Shown here: positions 23,891 through 32,076 of the stretch, in pieces
Layout: each line of letters begins with the position of its first letter
How positions within the stretch are numbered: the stretch's first letter is position 1
From: Nonomuraea turkmeniaca
Lineage (GTDB): Bacteria; Actinomycetota; Actinomycetes; Streptosporangiales; Streptosporangiaceae
Reading direction: 5' to 3'
DNA: 38,263 nt
Assembly (NCBI RefSeq): GCF_005889735.1
Contig: NZ_VCKY01000094.1
Span: 1 to 38,263 of the forward strand
The notes under the pieces: generated by a model
The model's input: only the letters and a program-made list of their open reading frames with translations
Database searches by the model: none
Told to the model about the DNA's origin: nothing
Made by a program: the position numbers and the translations under genes

Positions 23891-25179
23891 GACGTGCGGT
23901 CCTGCGCCGCCTGGATGGTGGCGAGCACGTCGTCCACCGTCACCTCGCCCAGCACCAGACGCTGAGACTCCGCCTTGATCGCGGTGTTCACGTCAGGGGT
24001 GAAGGTTGTTGACATGACTTGCATGGTCTTCACGCCGGCGGCGAAGCCCTCGAGCTGGCCGGGGATGTCCGTGCCGGCGAGGAGTTCCGGGTTGCTGGGC
24101 AGGATGCGAGCGGTCTTGGCGAACACCGCCTGCTGCTCGGGCTCGGTCAGCCACTTCACGAACGCGAGAGCCTCCTTCGGATGCTTGCCCCTCGGGTTGA
24201 TCACCGCGCCCTTCCCGGGGATGCCCGGCGAGCGCGGGTCGTGGACGCTTCCGGGAGCCTTGGGCAGCCCGGCGGAGAAGTAGTCCTGGAACTCCGGGTT
24301 CGTCCTCAGGCCGACCGAGACGCCTGGGGCGGCGTCGAAGATGGCCCCCATCGACTTGGTGAAGAAGGACGACTCCACGTTCGGGTGGTCGTCCTGGCCA
24401 CCGGGGATGGAGTTGTTCGCGAGGACGCCGGCCTTTTTCAGGTCGGCCAGGAATTGGAAGGCGTTGCGCCAGCCGTCCTGTTTCCAGCTCACTTTCCCGT
24501 TGAGGGTCGCCTCGATCTCGGCGTCCGTCAGCCAGTTCGAGGCGAGGCCTTGGATGATGTTCGGCGTCTGCGAGGCCGCGATGGAGAATTTCGCTTTCTT
24601 CGCGGCGAGCGCGTCGATGAACTCGGTCGTCGTCGCGGGCGGCTTTTCCGCTGACATTCCGGTCAGCGCCGGGTTGATGAGGAAGCCGTATGTCTGCGTC
24701 TCCCAGTGCACCGAGTAGCTGCCGGGCTTGACCCCGAGGTTGTTGCCTTCCTGGAACGTCGACATCTTGAGCACGGTGGGGCTGAAGTTCTTGCTCCAAC
24801 CGGCGTTCAACTCGGCAGAAAGGTCCATCGCCCAGCCGGCCTTGTAGAACGGCGCCATCTGAGTCGCGTCGAATGACGAATAGACGTCGGGCATGGATCT
24901 GGACTGCGCCTTCGCCTGAAGCTTGGGCAGGTAGTCGGCCGGCCCAGGCGTGTCAATAGTGATCTTGACGCCGGTCTTCTTGGTGTACTGCTCCGCGAGT
25001 TGGGTGAGCGCGGCCTCTTGCCCGCGCGACTGGTTCATGAAAGTCAATCCGACGTCTCCGGTGGCGGGTTCGCCGGACGACGAACAGCCTGCCAGAGCAA
25101 GCGCACCGACGATCGCCAATGACCCTGCCGCGATGATGGTGCGGCGACGAGTGCCGCGTGCTGAAAGATTTGTACCCAT
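23887..25179 (-). CDS. ABC sugar importer, substrate-binding lipoprotein
   Basis: A 430-aa extracellular solute-binding protein (family 1 type). From ATG 25179 (AGGTGAGG upstream) there is a basic N-region, a hydrophobic core and the lipobox LALAGC, so it is lipid-anchored outside the membrane. The mature part has the usual family signature (GVKITIDTPGPADYLPKLQ ... MPDVYSSFD). It captures an oligosaccharide for the two permeases encoded next to it. A 159-base gap separates it from the GH65-like gene, so an internal promoter is possible. The in-frame ATG 25266 upstream is not favoured because it would bury the signal. Confidence 0.95.
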   Translation of the reverse strand: MGTNLSARGTRRRTIIAAGSLAIVGALALAGCSSSGEPATGDVGLTFMNQSRGQEAALTQLAEQYTKKTGVKITIDTPGPADYLPKLQAKAQSRSMPDVYSSFDATQMAPFYKAGWAMDLSAELNAGWSKNFSPTVLKMSTFQEGNNLGVKPGSYSVHWETQTYGFLINPALTGMSAEKPPATTTEFIDALAAKKAKFSIAASQTPNIIQGLASNWLTDAEIEATLNGKVSWKQDGWRNAFQFLADLKKAGVLANNSIPGGQDDHPNVESSFFTKSMGAIFDAAPGVSVGLRTNPEFQDYFSAGLPKAPGSVHDPRSPGIPGKGAVINPRGKHPKEALAFVKWLTEPEQQAVFAKTARILPSNPELLAGTDIPGQLEGFAAGVKTMQVMSTTFTPDVNTAIKAESQRLVLGEVTVDDVLATIQAAQDRTS

Positions 25180-25338
25180 GGTCCTCACCTTTGGAAGCCT
25201 TGGATGGGGAAGCGGCCACTTCTTCATGCCCGCCCGGCACTTTCGGTGGACGCCGTACGATGCCATTGATGTGTTTTCTTATGACTTGTCGCCGACCGTG
25301 TCGCTGCTGCCAGTCGGCTGACTATTTCCCTTCCGTAG

Positions 25339-27489
25339 CTATTCAGGTGTGGACAGGACGCGAGGGCGGGGAAGCGCGCCCAGCCCTTCTGATGTGATCA
25401 GCCAGCCGTCGGGAAGCCCTGCCCCCTGGTTCACCGCTGTGGCGATGTGCGCCATCGCGGCCAGCAGTCCTCCGTTTGCCGGTAGATAAATGGTGAGGAA
25501 TCCCGGCATTTGCGGATTGTGTCCGTTGGGGAGGAAGACGTTTTTGGGCGACGGGAGCAGGAGGGCGTCGATCGCGCGGCCGACGTCGCCGAGGCGGGCT
25601 GCGGTCATCGCCATGACGGGGTAGTCCCAGCCCCAGCTGGACTGTAGGTCCCAGTGCTCCCATACGGCATCGAGCGTCGCCGACATCGTGGCCGGGTCCA
25701 CGAGGTGTGTGTCCGGCAGCCACCCCAACGCCATGAGCATGGACGGGTGATCCTTTCGGATGAGCCGCGGGGGCGTCGCGATCGCGGCGTAGGTTCCGTC
25801 GGGCAGTACCGCGGGCCGGCTCATGTTCCGCGCCACCTCGTCCCACTCCTCGTTCGGTTCGAGACCGAGCCCGGTTCGCCACTCGTTCGCCACGCTGAGC
25901 GCCCATGACCAGTACGCCAGCTCGAAGGTCGGATCGCTGTTCGTCGCCCGGTCGGCGAGGTAGCTCTCCTGCGCGGGGATGAGCGGAGGCGGCAGCCAGA
26001 ACGATCCGTCGCGTTCCTCGGCGAAGTCGGCCATGAAGTCGGCGGTCGCCTCGACGAGCGGGTAGTGCTCGCGCAGGAACGACTCGGCACGTCCCTCGCC
26101 GCGCAGCAGCTCCAGCAGGTGGATCACGTGCGGCTGCTGCCACAGGAGGAAGACGCCGATGTTGCTCGGCGACTCGCGCGCGGACGGGTCGGTCTGCTTC
26201 GGCCAGCGGGCCCCGCGATACCCCTGCCGGCGGGCGGTCGCCTTCGCCGCCTCCAGGGCGCCGTGATACCAGCGCATGCTGCGCTCCAGCAGCTGCCCCC
26301 GGCCCCACATCGGGAAATGCGCCGCATGCCACCAGTGCATCTCGAGGTGGAACTTGCCCGACCAGGTGTTGTACGTCAGACCGGACTCCGCGGGAGGCGT
26401 GACGCCGGCGCTGTTGACGGCCGTGAGGTATTGCGAGACGACGATGCGACGTTCGAGTTCCGCAGCGCGCGCGTCGGTGCTGCCGGCGAGGGTGATCGCG
26501 GCGCCGGTGCTCCAGTGCTCCGCCCACCAGATCGTCGCGGATCGGCTGACGGCGGAGAAGCTGTCCTTGTCCTGCGGCCGGCGATGATCCGGTGTCAGGG
26601 TCACCACGACCTCGAGAACGGTGGCGTCTGCGCGGGCGACGGCGGACTCCGCTTCCTCCCGCAGGCTGCCGGTGGTGCGGACGGCGACGCTGTAGGTCAG
26701 CGCTTCCACTGTGCGTCGTGCGTTCCAGTGGCCCGCTGTGTGCTGGTTCCAGACCGTCTGTTGCGCGAGCGGGAGTTCGAAGGCGGCGAGGTCGTCGGGC
26801 TGTTCGTCGAACACCCAGGCCACGCCCCATCCGCGGAGCAGCAGGCCGGACTCGATGCGCACGGCGAAGCGGTGCTCTCGTGGATCGGCGACGGTGGTGA
26901 CGTGGACGCGCTCGCCGTCGAGCACGTACTCGGCCTGGATCGTTCCCGTCCACAGGTCGAGCTCGGTGCGGACGTCGGTCAGCGCGGCCGGGTCGTCGGG
27001 CCCCGTCCCGTCGGGGCGGACCAGGGCGAGACGGCCGAGGTGAGCGCGGCGGGGGGTGAAGTGGTGCCACGCGCCGGGGACGAACTCCTCGGCGATCGGG
27101 TCGCCGGGCCGTTGCAGACCCATGCGGTCGAGGTAGGGCACCGGGCCGCGGGACGTTTCGTACACGGTGGTCGCGTCCTCGAGCCGGAGTTTCCGGTCGG
27201 TGCGCGTCTCGTACCAGCCCCAGGTCGACTGCGTGCGCAGAGGGATCTGGAAGTCGTCGGCGTCGAAGGCGCGCGGACGCTGCTCGGGCAGACCGGACAG
27301 CCCGTCGTGAACGACGCGGTGCGGATCGGGGACCAGCTCGTGGAAGGACGGGAACGTCTGCAGTCCGGAGATGTCGACCGTGAGCGCGATGTCACCGTTG
27401 CCGACCGTGAGGACGTCGGCGGGGTGCGCGGACGTCAGCACGGGGTTGTGCCGTCGCACGAGCCGGCGCCGGTTGATTGCTTCGGACAT
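25339..27489 (-). CDS. GH65/GH95-like (alpha/alpha)6-barrel glycosidase
   Basis: A 716-aa cytoplasmic protein without a signal peptide. The N-terminal part (about 1-300) looks like a beta-sandwich; the C-terminal part is a six-hairpin barrel. The segment WSGKFHLEMHWWHAAHF, with Glu at about 383, is where GH65-like enzymes place their general acid (compare the FWDTE motif of that family). Family membership is by overall feel of motifs, so either a hydrolase or a phosphorylase acting on an imported oligosaccharide is possible. ATG 27489 has AAGGCGAGG directly upstream. It is the first intact enzyme gene of the LacI-controlled operon. Confidence 0.75.
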   Translation of the reverse strand: MSEAINRRRLVRRHNPVLTSAHPADVLTVGNGDIALTVDISGLQTFPSFHELVPDPHRVVHDGLSGLPEQRPRAFDADDFQIPLRTQSTWGWYETRTDRKLRLEDATTVYETSRGPVPYLDRMGLQRPGDPIAEEFVPGAWHHFTPRRAHLGRLALVRPDGTGPDDPAALTDVRTELDLWTGTIQAEYVLDGERVHVTTVADPREHRFAVRIESGLLLRGWGVAWVFDEQPDDLAAFELPLAQQTVWNQHTAGHWNARRTVEALTYSVAVRTTGSLREEAESAVARADATVLEVVVTLTPDHRRPQDKDSFSAVSRSATIWWAEHWSTGAAITLAGSTDARAAELERRIVVSQYLTAVNSAGVTPPAESGLTYNTWSGKFHLEMHWWHAAHFPMWGRGQLLERSMRWYHGALEAAKATARRQGYRGARWPKQTDPSARESPSNIGVFLLWQQPHVIHLLELLRGEGRAESFLREHYPLVEATADFMADFAEERDGSFWLPPPLIPAQESYLADRATNSDPTFELAYWSWALSVANEWRTGLGLEPNEEWDEVARNMSRPAVLPDGTYAAIATPPRLIRKDHPSMLMALGWLPDTHLVDPATMSATLDAVWEHWDLQSSWGWDYPVMAMTAARLGDVGRAIDALLLPSPKNVFLPNGHNPQMPGFLTIYLPANGGLLAAMAHIATAVNQGAGLPDGWLITSEGLGALPRPRVLSTPE

Positions 27490-27556
27490 CCTCGCCTTTT
27501 CCTTAGATCGTGAATCTCGGCTGCAGTGATGCAGGGACCGCCGCAGGTCCGTCGTC

Positions 27557-27823
27557 TCAGACGGCGTTGGCCTTGGCGGCACCGCCCAGCCACGCGAGGC
27601 TCGGTTCGGGCCGGCGCTCGAACGTCTCCCGGTCGACGGCGACGAGGCCGAACGTCGGGTCCCAGTGCCCCCATTCGTAGTTGTCGAGCAGGCTCCAGTG
27701 GATGTAGCCCCGCACGTCCACGTGCTCCTCCTGCGCCCAGAAGTCGCTGTTGACGTTGTCGCCCTCGACCTGGTGCGGTGCGGTCGCCGCGCCCCAGAGG
27801 AAGCCGTTGGGGAAGGTGTGCAT
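27557..27823 (-). pseudogene. GH1 beta-glucosidase with a large in-frame internal deletion (88-aa product)
   Basis: Residues 1-34 match the beginning of a GH1 beta-glucosidase (FPNGFLWGAATAPHQVEG ... SDFWAQEE). Residues 35-88 match its very end (DVRGYIHWSLLDNYEW ... FGLVAVDRETFERRPEPSL). About 350 or more residues in between are gone, including both catalytic Glu (the NEP and ENG motifs). The join is near 27716-27727, in frame, at a GTGGACGTG repeat that could have served as deletion microhomology. ATG 27823 has a moderate ribosome site. It sits at the head of the operon, so it is still translated in principle, but it cannot be a glycosidase. Confidence 0.8.
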
Positions 27824-27894
27824 TCGTCTCTCGATCGTGTGTCGGTGCCGCAGAAGAGGCTGGTAGAGGGGCCGGGCGGGCCCCGAGTGCGAGT

Positions 27895-27908
27895 TAACGT
27901 AGCCGTTA
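27895..27908. promoter_or_regulatory. Inverted repeat upstream of the GH/ABC operon, possible LacI operator
   Basis: TAACG and CGTTA flank TAGC, within GTTAACGTAGCCGTTAC. It lies 72 bases upstream of the first start codon (27823) of the minus-strand operon and between it and the divergent LacI gene. Confidence 0.4.
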
Positions 27909-27937
27909 CGCCGCGCGGAGGTCAAGGAAAAATGTGT

Positions 27938-28012
27938 ACCGGTCTACGACATTACTCGTCGCTGATGCCGCGTCTTTCTGGATCTTTCGTTATGCTTCAT
28001 GGACCGGTCTAC
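27938..28012. promoter_or_regulatory. Two direct copies of ACCGGTCTAC between the divergent operon and LacI gene
   Basis: The 10-mer occurs at 27938-27947 and 28003-28012, 65 bases apart. The second copy sits inside the 8-bp palindrome GACCGGTC. Two such copies could bind a regulator acting on the LacI gene start at 28071. Confidence 0.4.
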
Positions 28013-28070
28013 ATGGGTGACGGTCGCGGCATCGTAGGCTCGGCAGAACTCAGCTGGAGAAGGGGATGCC

Positions 28071-29183
28071 ATGGTCGCGCCTGAGCGGCGACGAAGAGTG
28101 ACCATTTCTGACGTGGCGAAACACGCCGGGGTGTCCAAGGCGGCGGTGTCGAAGGTCATCCGGAACGACTACGGGGTCAGCCAGGCCATGCGTGACCGCG
28201 TCAAGCGGGCCATCGATGAGCTGGGCTACCGTCCCCAGGCCGCCGCGCGAGCGTTGCGCGGGCGGGCCTTCACCATCGGGGTGCTCATGCAGCACATCGG
28301 GATCCCGTTCTACGCCGAAATCGTGACTGGCTTGGTGGACGAGCTCGCCGAGTCGGAGTATCAGGCGATCATGATCCAGGGCGGCACACGCGACAAGACC
28401 GAGAAGCGAGCCATCGACGCCCTCATCGACCGGCAGGTGGACGGCATCCTCATGATCGCCCCGCTCGCCGCTCGCACGCATCTGGAGCAGGTGGCCCGCG
28501 AGATCCCCACGCTGGTGCTCGGCAGGCACGACCGGTCCCCGGCCTATGACTCGATCGTCGATGACGACAGGGTCGGCTCGGAGCTCGTCATGGAACACCT
28601 GATCGGGCTCGGTCACCGGCGCATCGGGCACATCACCTTCGACAAGGAGCACGGGCAGGCCGCCGACCGCACGCCCCAGATCAGGGCCGAGACCTACGAG
28701 CGCGTGATGCGCGAGCATGACCTGGCCGGCGAGATCGCCGTTGCCACGACCTCGTATACCGAGGAGGGGGGCTACGATGGCGCCCGCGAGTTGCTGGGCC
28801 GCTCGCCACGCCCCACCGCGATCTTCGCCGGTTCCGACGAGGCGGCCCTCGGCGTCCTGGCCGCGCTGCACGAAGCCGGCCTGTCCGTCCCGGGCGACGT
28901 CTCCGTGGCCGGCTACGACAACACCAAGCTGGCCGCTCATCCCAACATCGCGCTGACCACCGTCAACCAGGACGGAGTCGTCATGGGCCGCACGGCCGGA
29001 CGACTGCTGCTCGAACGCATCGAAGGCCGCACCTCCGCCGCGCACTTCTCGGTCATTCCGAGCCTGGTCGTCCGGCGCTCCACCGCCTCTCCCCGCCCGT
29101 GCCCTGCCGGGACCGAAACGCAGATGCCGGCGCGGACCGTCCGCGACGTGACCGCAGCCGACGCGGTCAGGCGACGCGGGTGA
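28071..29183 (+). CDS. LacI-family repressor of the first GH/ABC operon
   Basis: A 370-aa LacI/GalR regulator. The helix-turn-helix is at about residues 10-30 (VTISDVAKHAGVSKAAVSKVI), followed by the hinge helix (RPQAAARALRG) and a periplasmic-binding-protein-like sugar domain to about 330. The C-terminal 30 residues are an unusual Pro/Thr/Arg-rich tail. ATG 28071 has GGAGAAGGGG upstream. It is divergent from the GH1 relic/GH65-like/ABC operon and probably represses it until an imported sugar binds. It could also act on the GH2 gene 326 bases downstream. Confidence 0.94.
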   Translation: MVAPERRRRVTISDVAKHAGVSKAAVSKVIRNDYGVSQAMRDRVKRAIDELGYRPQAAARALRGRAFTIGVLMQHIGIPFYAEIVTGLVDELAESEYQAIMIQGGTRDKTEKRAIDALIDRQVDGILMIAPLAARTHLEQVAREIPTLVLGRHDRSPAYDSIVDDDRVGSELVMEHLIGLGHRRIGHITFDKEHGQAADRTPQIRAETYERVMREHDLAGEIAVATTSYTEEGGYDGARELLGRSPRPTAIFAGSDEAALGVLAALHEAGLSVPGDVSVAGYDNTKLAAHPNIALTTVNQDGVVMGRTAGRLLLERIEGRTSAAHFSVIPSLVVRRSTASPRPCPAGTETQMPARTVRDVTAADAVRRRG

Positions 29184-29509
29184 CCGTGACGATCCCCTTT
29201 GATCGGCACTGTCACCCTCGACGGCGATCCGGTGCTCCATCGGGTCAAGGATCTGGAGCCGTCAGGTGCCGTCTCCGTGCTGGCCGTCCACGTCTCTCAT
29301 CCGGACGATGGTGATCGTGTCTGGGGCGGCAAGAGGTCGGCCCGCAGCACCGGCCTGATCGGCTTGGTTCGACGGGCGACGTGACCAGGGATCGTACGCC
29401 GGGTTCGCGAGGCCCAGGAGGCCCATAGGCAGGAGCGCACCCCCGGGCAACCCACAGGTCCCACCAGTCATTTTGATCTTCAGGAAGCTCTCACCCCCGA
29501 GGGAGACAC
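29184..29509. other. Intergenic stretch upstream of the GH2 gene
   Basis: These 326 bases hold short open frames without convincing protein character, no recognisable terminator and no obvious operator palindrome. The last 30 bases give the GH2 ribosome site (GAGGGAG). Confidence 0.4.
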
Positions 29510-31933
29510 GTGATCCGCGCATCGTTCAACGACAACTGGCAGTTCCGTCCCAAGGTCAATCCCTTCGCCGAACTGGCCGGCACCGCGGTTCCGTTCCAGC
29601 CGGTGACAGTGCCGCACGACGCGATGCTCACCCGCGACCGCGAGGCCACCATGGACGGCGCCGCGACCGCCTACTTCCCCGGCGGCGCGTACGAGTACCG
29701 CAAGACGTTCTTCACACCCGAGGAGCACCGGGGCAAGCGGATCATGCTCGAGTTCGAGGGCGTCTACCGGGACGCCACCGTGTTCATCAACGGAAACTAC
29801 GCCGGGCAACGCCCGTACGGATACTCGAGGTTCTTCATCGACGCCGACCGGTTCCTGCGGTTCGGCGAGAACAACCAGATCCGGGTGGAGTGCCGAACCC
29901 ACCAGGACTCGCGCTGGTACTCCGGCGCGGGCATCTACCGCGACACCTGGCTGCTCATCGGCGACGTGGTCCGCATCAGGCCGGACGGCGTCCAGGTCAC
30001 CACCCCGGACATCGACACCGAACGCGCGGTCGTGGAGGTCGCTACCACGGTCGAGAACGACTCCATCGACATCCGCACCGTCGAACTGGTCACCGAGATC
30101 CGCGATGCCGCGGGGACCGTCGTCGCGTCCGATACCGCGCCGGTCACCGTGCAGCCCGGCGAACCGGCCGTCGCCCGCCAGCGTTTCTACGTCCGCGACC
30201 CCTCGCTGTGGAGCCCGGACTCGCCCGCCCTGTACACGTGCGCGGTCTCCCTCACGGACATCGACGCCGCGGAGGTCACCTTCGGCATCCGGTCCTTGCG
30301 CCTGGACCCCGAGCACGGGTTGCGGATCAACGGCGAGACGGTCAAGCTGCGCGGCGCGTGCGTGCACCATGACAACGGACCGCTGGGCGCCGCGACGTTC
30401 GCGAGAGCCGAGGAGCGCCGCGTGCGGCTGCTCAAGGACGCGGGGTTCAACGCGATCCGCATGTCGCACCATCCCATGAGCACGGCGATGCTCGACGCCT
30501 GCGACCGTCTCGGCATGCTGGTGGTCGACGAGGCGTTCGACATGTGGACCTGGGGCAAGAATCCGTTCGACTACAGCCTCGACTTCCCCGAATGGTGGAA
30601 ACGCGATATCGAGGCGATGGTGGCCAAGGACTACAACCATCCCAGCGTCGTCCTCTACTCCCTCGGCAACGAGATCCCCGAAGCCGGCTCAGCCACGGGG
30701 GCGATATGGGGTCGCCGACTCGCCGAGAAGGTTCGTGCGCTGGATGACACCCGCTTCCTCACCAACGCGGTCAACAACCTGCTGGCCCTGCTGCCCGATC
30801 TCACTGACCTGCGAGCCCAGGGAGAGGAGGGCACCGGCATCAACACCCTCATGGCCGACAGTGGCTTCGACGTGAACGCCGTCGCGGGCTCCGAATTGGT
30901 CACCACCCGCACCGCCGAGACCTACAGCATGCTCGACGTGGCCGGGATGAACTACTCGGAAATCCGCTACGCGACCGACCACACGCTGTTCCCGAACCGG
31001 ATCATCCTGGGCACTGAGACCTTTCCGACCCGCATTGACGACAACTGGCGACTGGTCCAGCAGCACAGCCATGTCATCGGCGATTTCACCTGGACCGGCT
31101 GGGACTACCTGGGGGAGGTCGGCATCGGACGGCCGCAATACTCCACACCGGACACTCCGCATCCCACGTTCACCGCGCCGTATCCCTCCTTGCTGGCCGG
31201 CTGCGGCGACCTCGACATCACCGGCCACCGGCTCCCCGCCTCCTACTACCGGGAGATCGTTTTCGGCCTGCGCGGCCGGCCCTACCTCGCGGTCCAGCGG
31301 CCGCAACACCACGGCAAGACCGTCATGAGCAGCCGTTGGGCCTGGAGTGACACCATCGCCAGCTGGACCTGGCCCGGCCACGAAACCGCCCCGATCATCG
31401 TCGAGGTGTACAGCGCCGCGGACGAGGTCGAACTGCTGGTCAACGGCCGCTCCCTCGGACGCGACCCGGTCGGCGAACAGCACCGCTTCCGCACCGAGTT
31501 CGAGACCGCCTACGAACCAGGCGAACTGCTCGCGATCGCCTACCGCGACGGCGTCGAATCCGGCCGCGAAATGCTGCGCACCGCGTCCGGCTCCGTTGCG
31601 CTGCACGCCGAACCAGATCGGCCGGTCATCACCGCCGACGTCGGCGACCTCGCCTACATTACCTTCACCCTGGTCGATCCGGCCGGAACAGTGCACACCG
31701 CAGCCGACCGGCCCGTGCGGGTGGACGTCTCAGGCGACGGGACGCTGATCGGCTTCGGCAGCGCCGACCCGTCGGCCAAGGACCGTTTCGACGCGACCGA
31801 GCGCCACACCTACCAGGGCCGCGCGCTCGCCGTGCTGAAGCCGACCGCGCCCGGCAACATCCGCCTGCTCGCCACCGCCCCAGACTGCGTGCCGGTCGAA
31901 GTGCTGGTCACGGTCGAAAAGCCGGACCGGTGA
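29510..31933 (+). CDS. GH2 beta-galactosidase-like glycoside hydrolase
   Basis: An 807-aa cytoplasmic enzyme. In order: a jelly-roll sugar-binding domain (about 1-170), an Ig-like domain (170-275), a TIM barrel (275-590) and C-terminal Ig-like domains (from about 615). The acid/base Glu is E388 in SLGNEIPEAG and the nucleophile is E503 in LGTETFPTR. The His-rich GVHHDNG-like motif of this family appears as ACVHHDNGPLGAA. GTG 29510 follows GAGGGAG. It splits beta-linked galactosides or related sugars; exact specificity is open (GH2 also holds glucuronidases and mannosidases). It stands alone between the LacI gene and the convergent GH3 gene. Confidence 0.93.
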   Translation: MIRASFNDNWQFRPKVNPFAELAGTAVPFQPVTVPHDAMLTRDREATMDGAATAYFPGGAYEYRKTFFTPEEHRGKRIMLEFEGVYRDATVFINGNYAGQRPYGYSRFFIDADRFLRFGENNQIRVECRTHQDSRWYSGAGIYRDTWLLIGDVVRIRPDGVQVTTPDIDTERAVVEVATTVENDSIDIRTVELVTEIRDAAGTVVASDTAPVTVQPGEPAVARQRFYVRDPSLWSPDSPALYTCAVSLTDIDAAEVTFGIRSLRLDPEHGLRINGETVKLRGACVHHDNGPLGAATFARAEERRVRLLKDAGFNAIRMSHHPMSTAMLDACDRLGMLVVDEAFDMWTWGKNPFDYSLDFPEWWKRDIEAMVAKDYNHPSVVLYSLGNEIPEAGSATGAIWGRRLAEKVRALDDTRFLTNAVNNLLALLPDLTDLRAQGEEGTGINTLMADSGFDVNAVAGSELVTTRTAETYSMLDVAGMNYSEIRYATDHTLFPNRIILGTETFPTRIDDNWRLVQQHSHVIGDFTWTGWDYLGEVGIGRPQYSTPDTPHPTFTAPYPSLLAGCGDLDITGHRLPASYYREIVFGLRGRPYLAVQRPQHHGKTVMSSRWAWSDTIASWTWPGHETAPIIVEVYSAADEVELLVNGRSLGRDPVGEQHRFRTEFETAYEPGELLAIAYRDGVESGREMLRTASGSVALHAEPDRPVITADVGDLAYITFTLVDPAGTVHTAADRPVRVDVSGDGTLIGFGSADPSAKDRFDATERHTYQGRALAVLKPTAPGNIRLLATAPDCVPVEVLVTVEKPDR

Positions 31934-31967
31934 CCACCATCGATGGCGACGAGATCGACGCCGCCAC

Positions 31968-32054
31968 GACCTCCCGGACCTGCAGGCGTTCAACAAGGCC
32001 TGCGGTCGCGAGCTCGGCGCCTCGCCGCGCGCGCTGCGCGACGAGGCGGGAAAG
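31968..32054 (+). pseudogene. Possible AraC-family C-terminal fragment
   Basis: Between the GH2 and GH3 stop codons a 29-codon stretch reads DLPDLQAFNKACGRELGASP then RALRDEAG. This resembles the last recognition helix of AraC regulators (F.R.FRR.FG.SPRA.R). Nothing upstream continues it. It could be chance; kept as a weak relic. Confidence 0.25.
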
Positions 32055-32076
32055 AGCCCGGGACCGGGGCCGAGGT

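Noticed and set aside
26065..27513. 482-aa open frame on the plus strand
   Set aside because: Antisense to the GH65-like gene; low-complexity composition.
29199..29384. Short plus-strand frame upstream of the GH2 gene
   Set aside because: It has no ribosome site and no recognisable family, and the GH2 gene has its own start and ribosome site further down.
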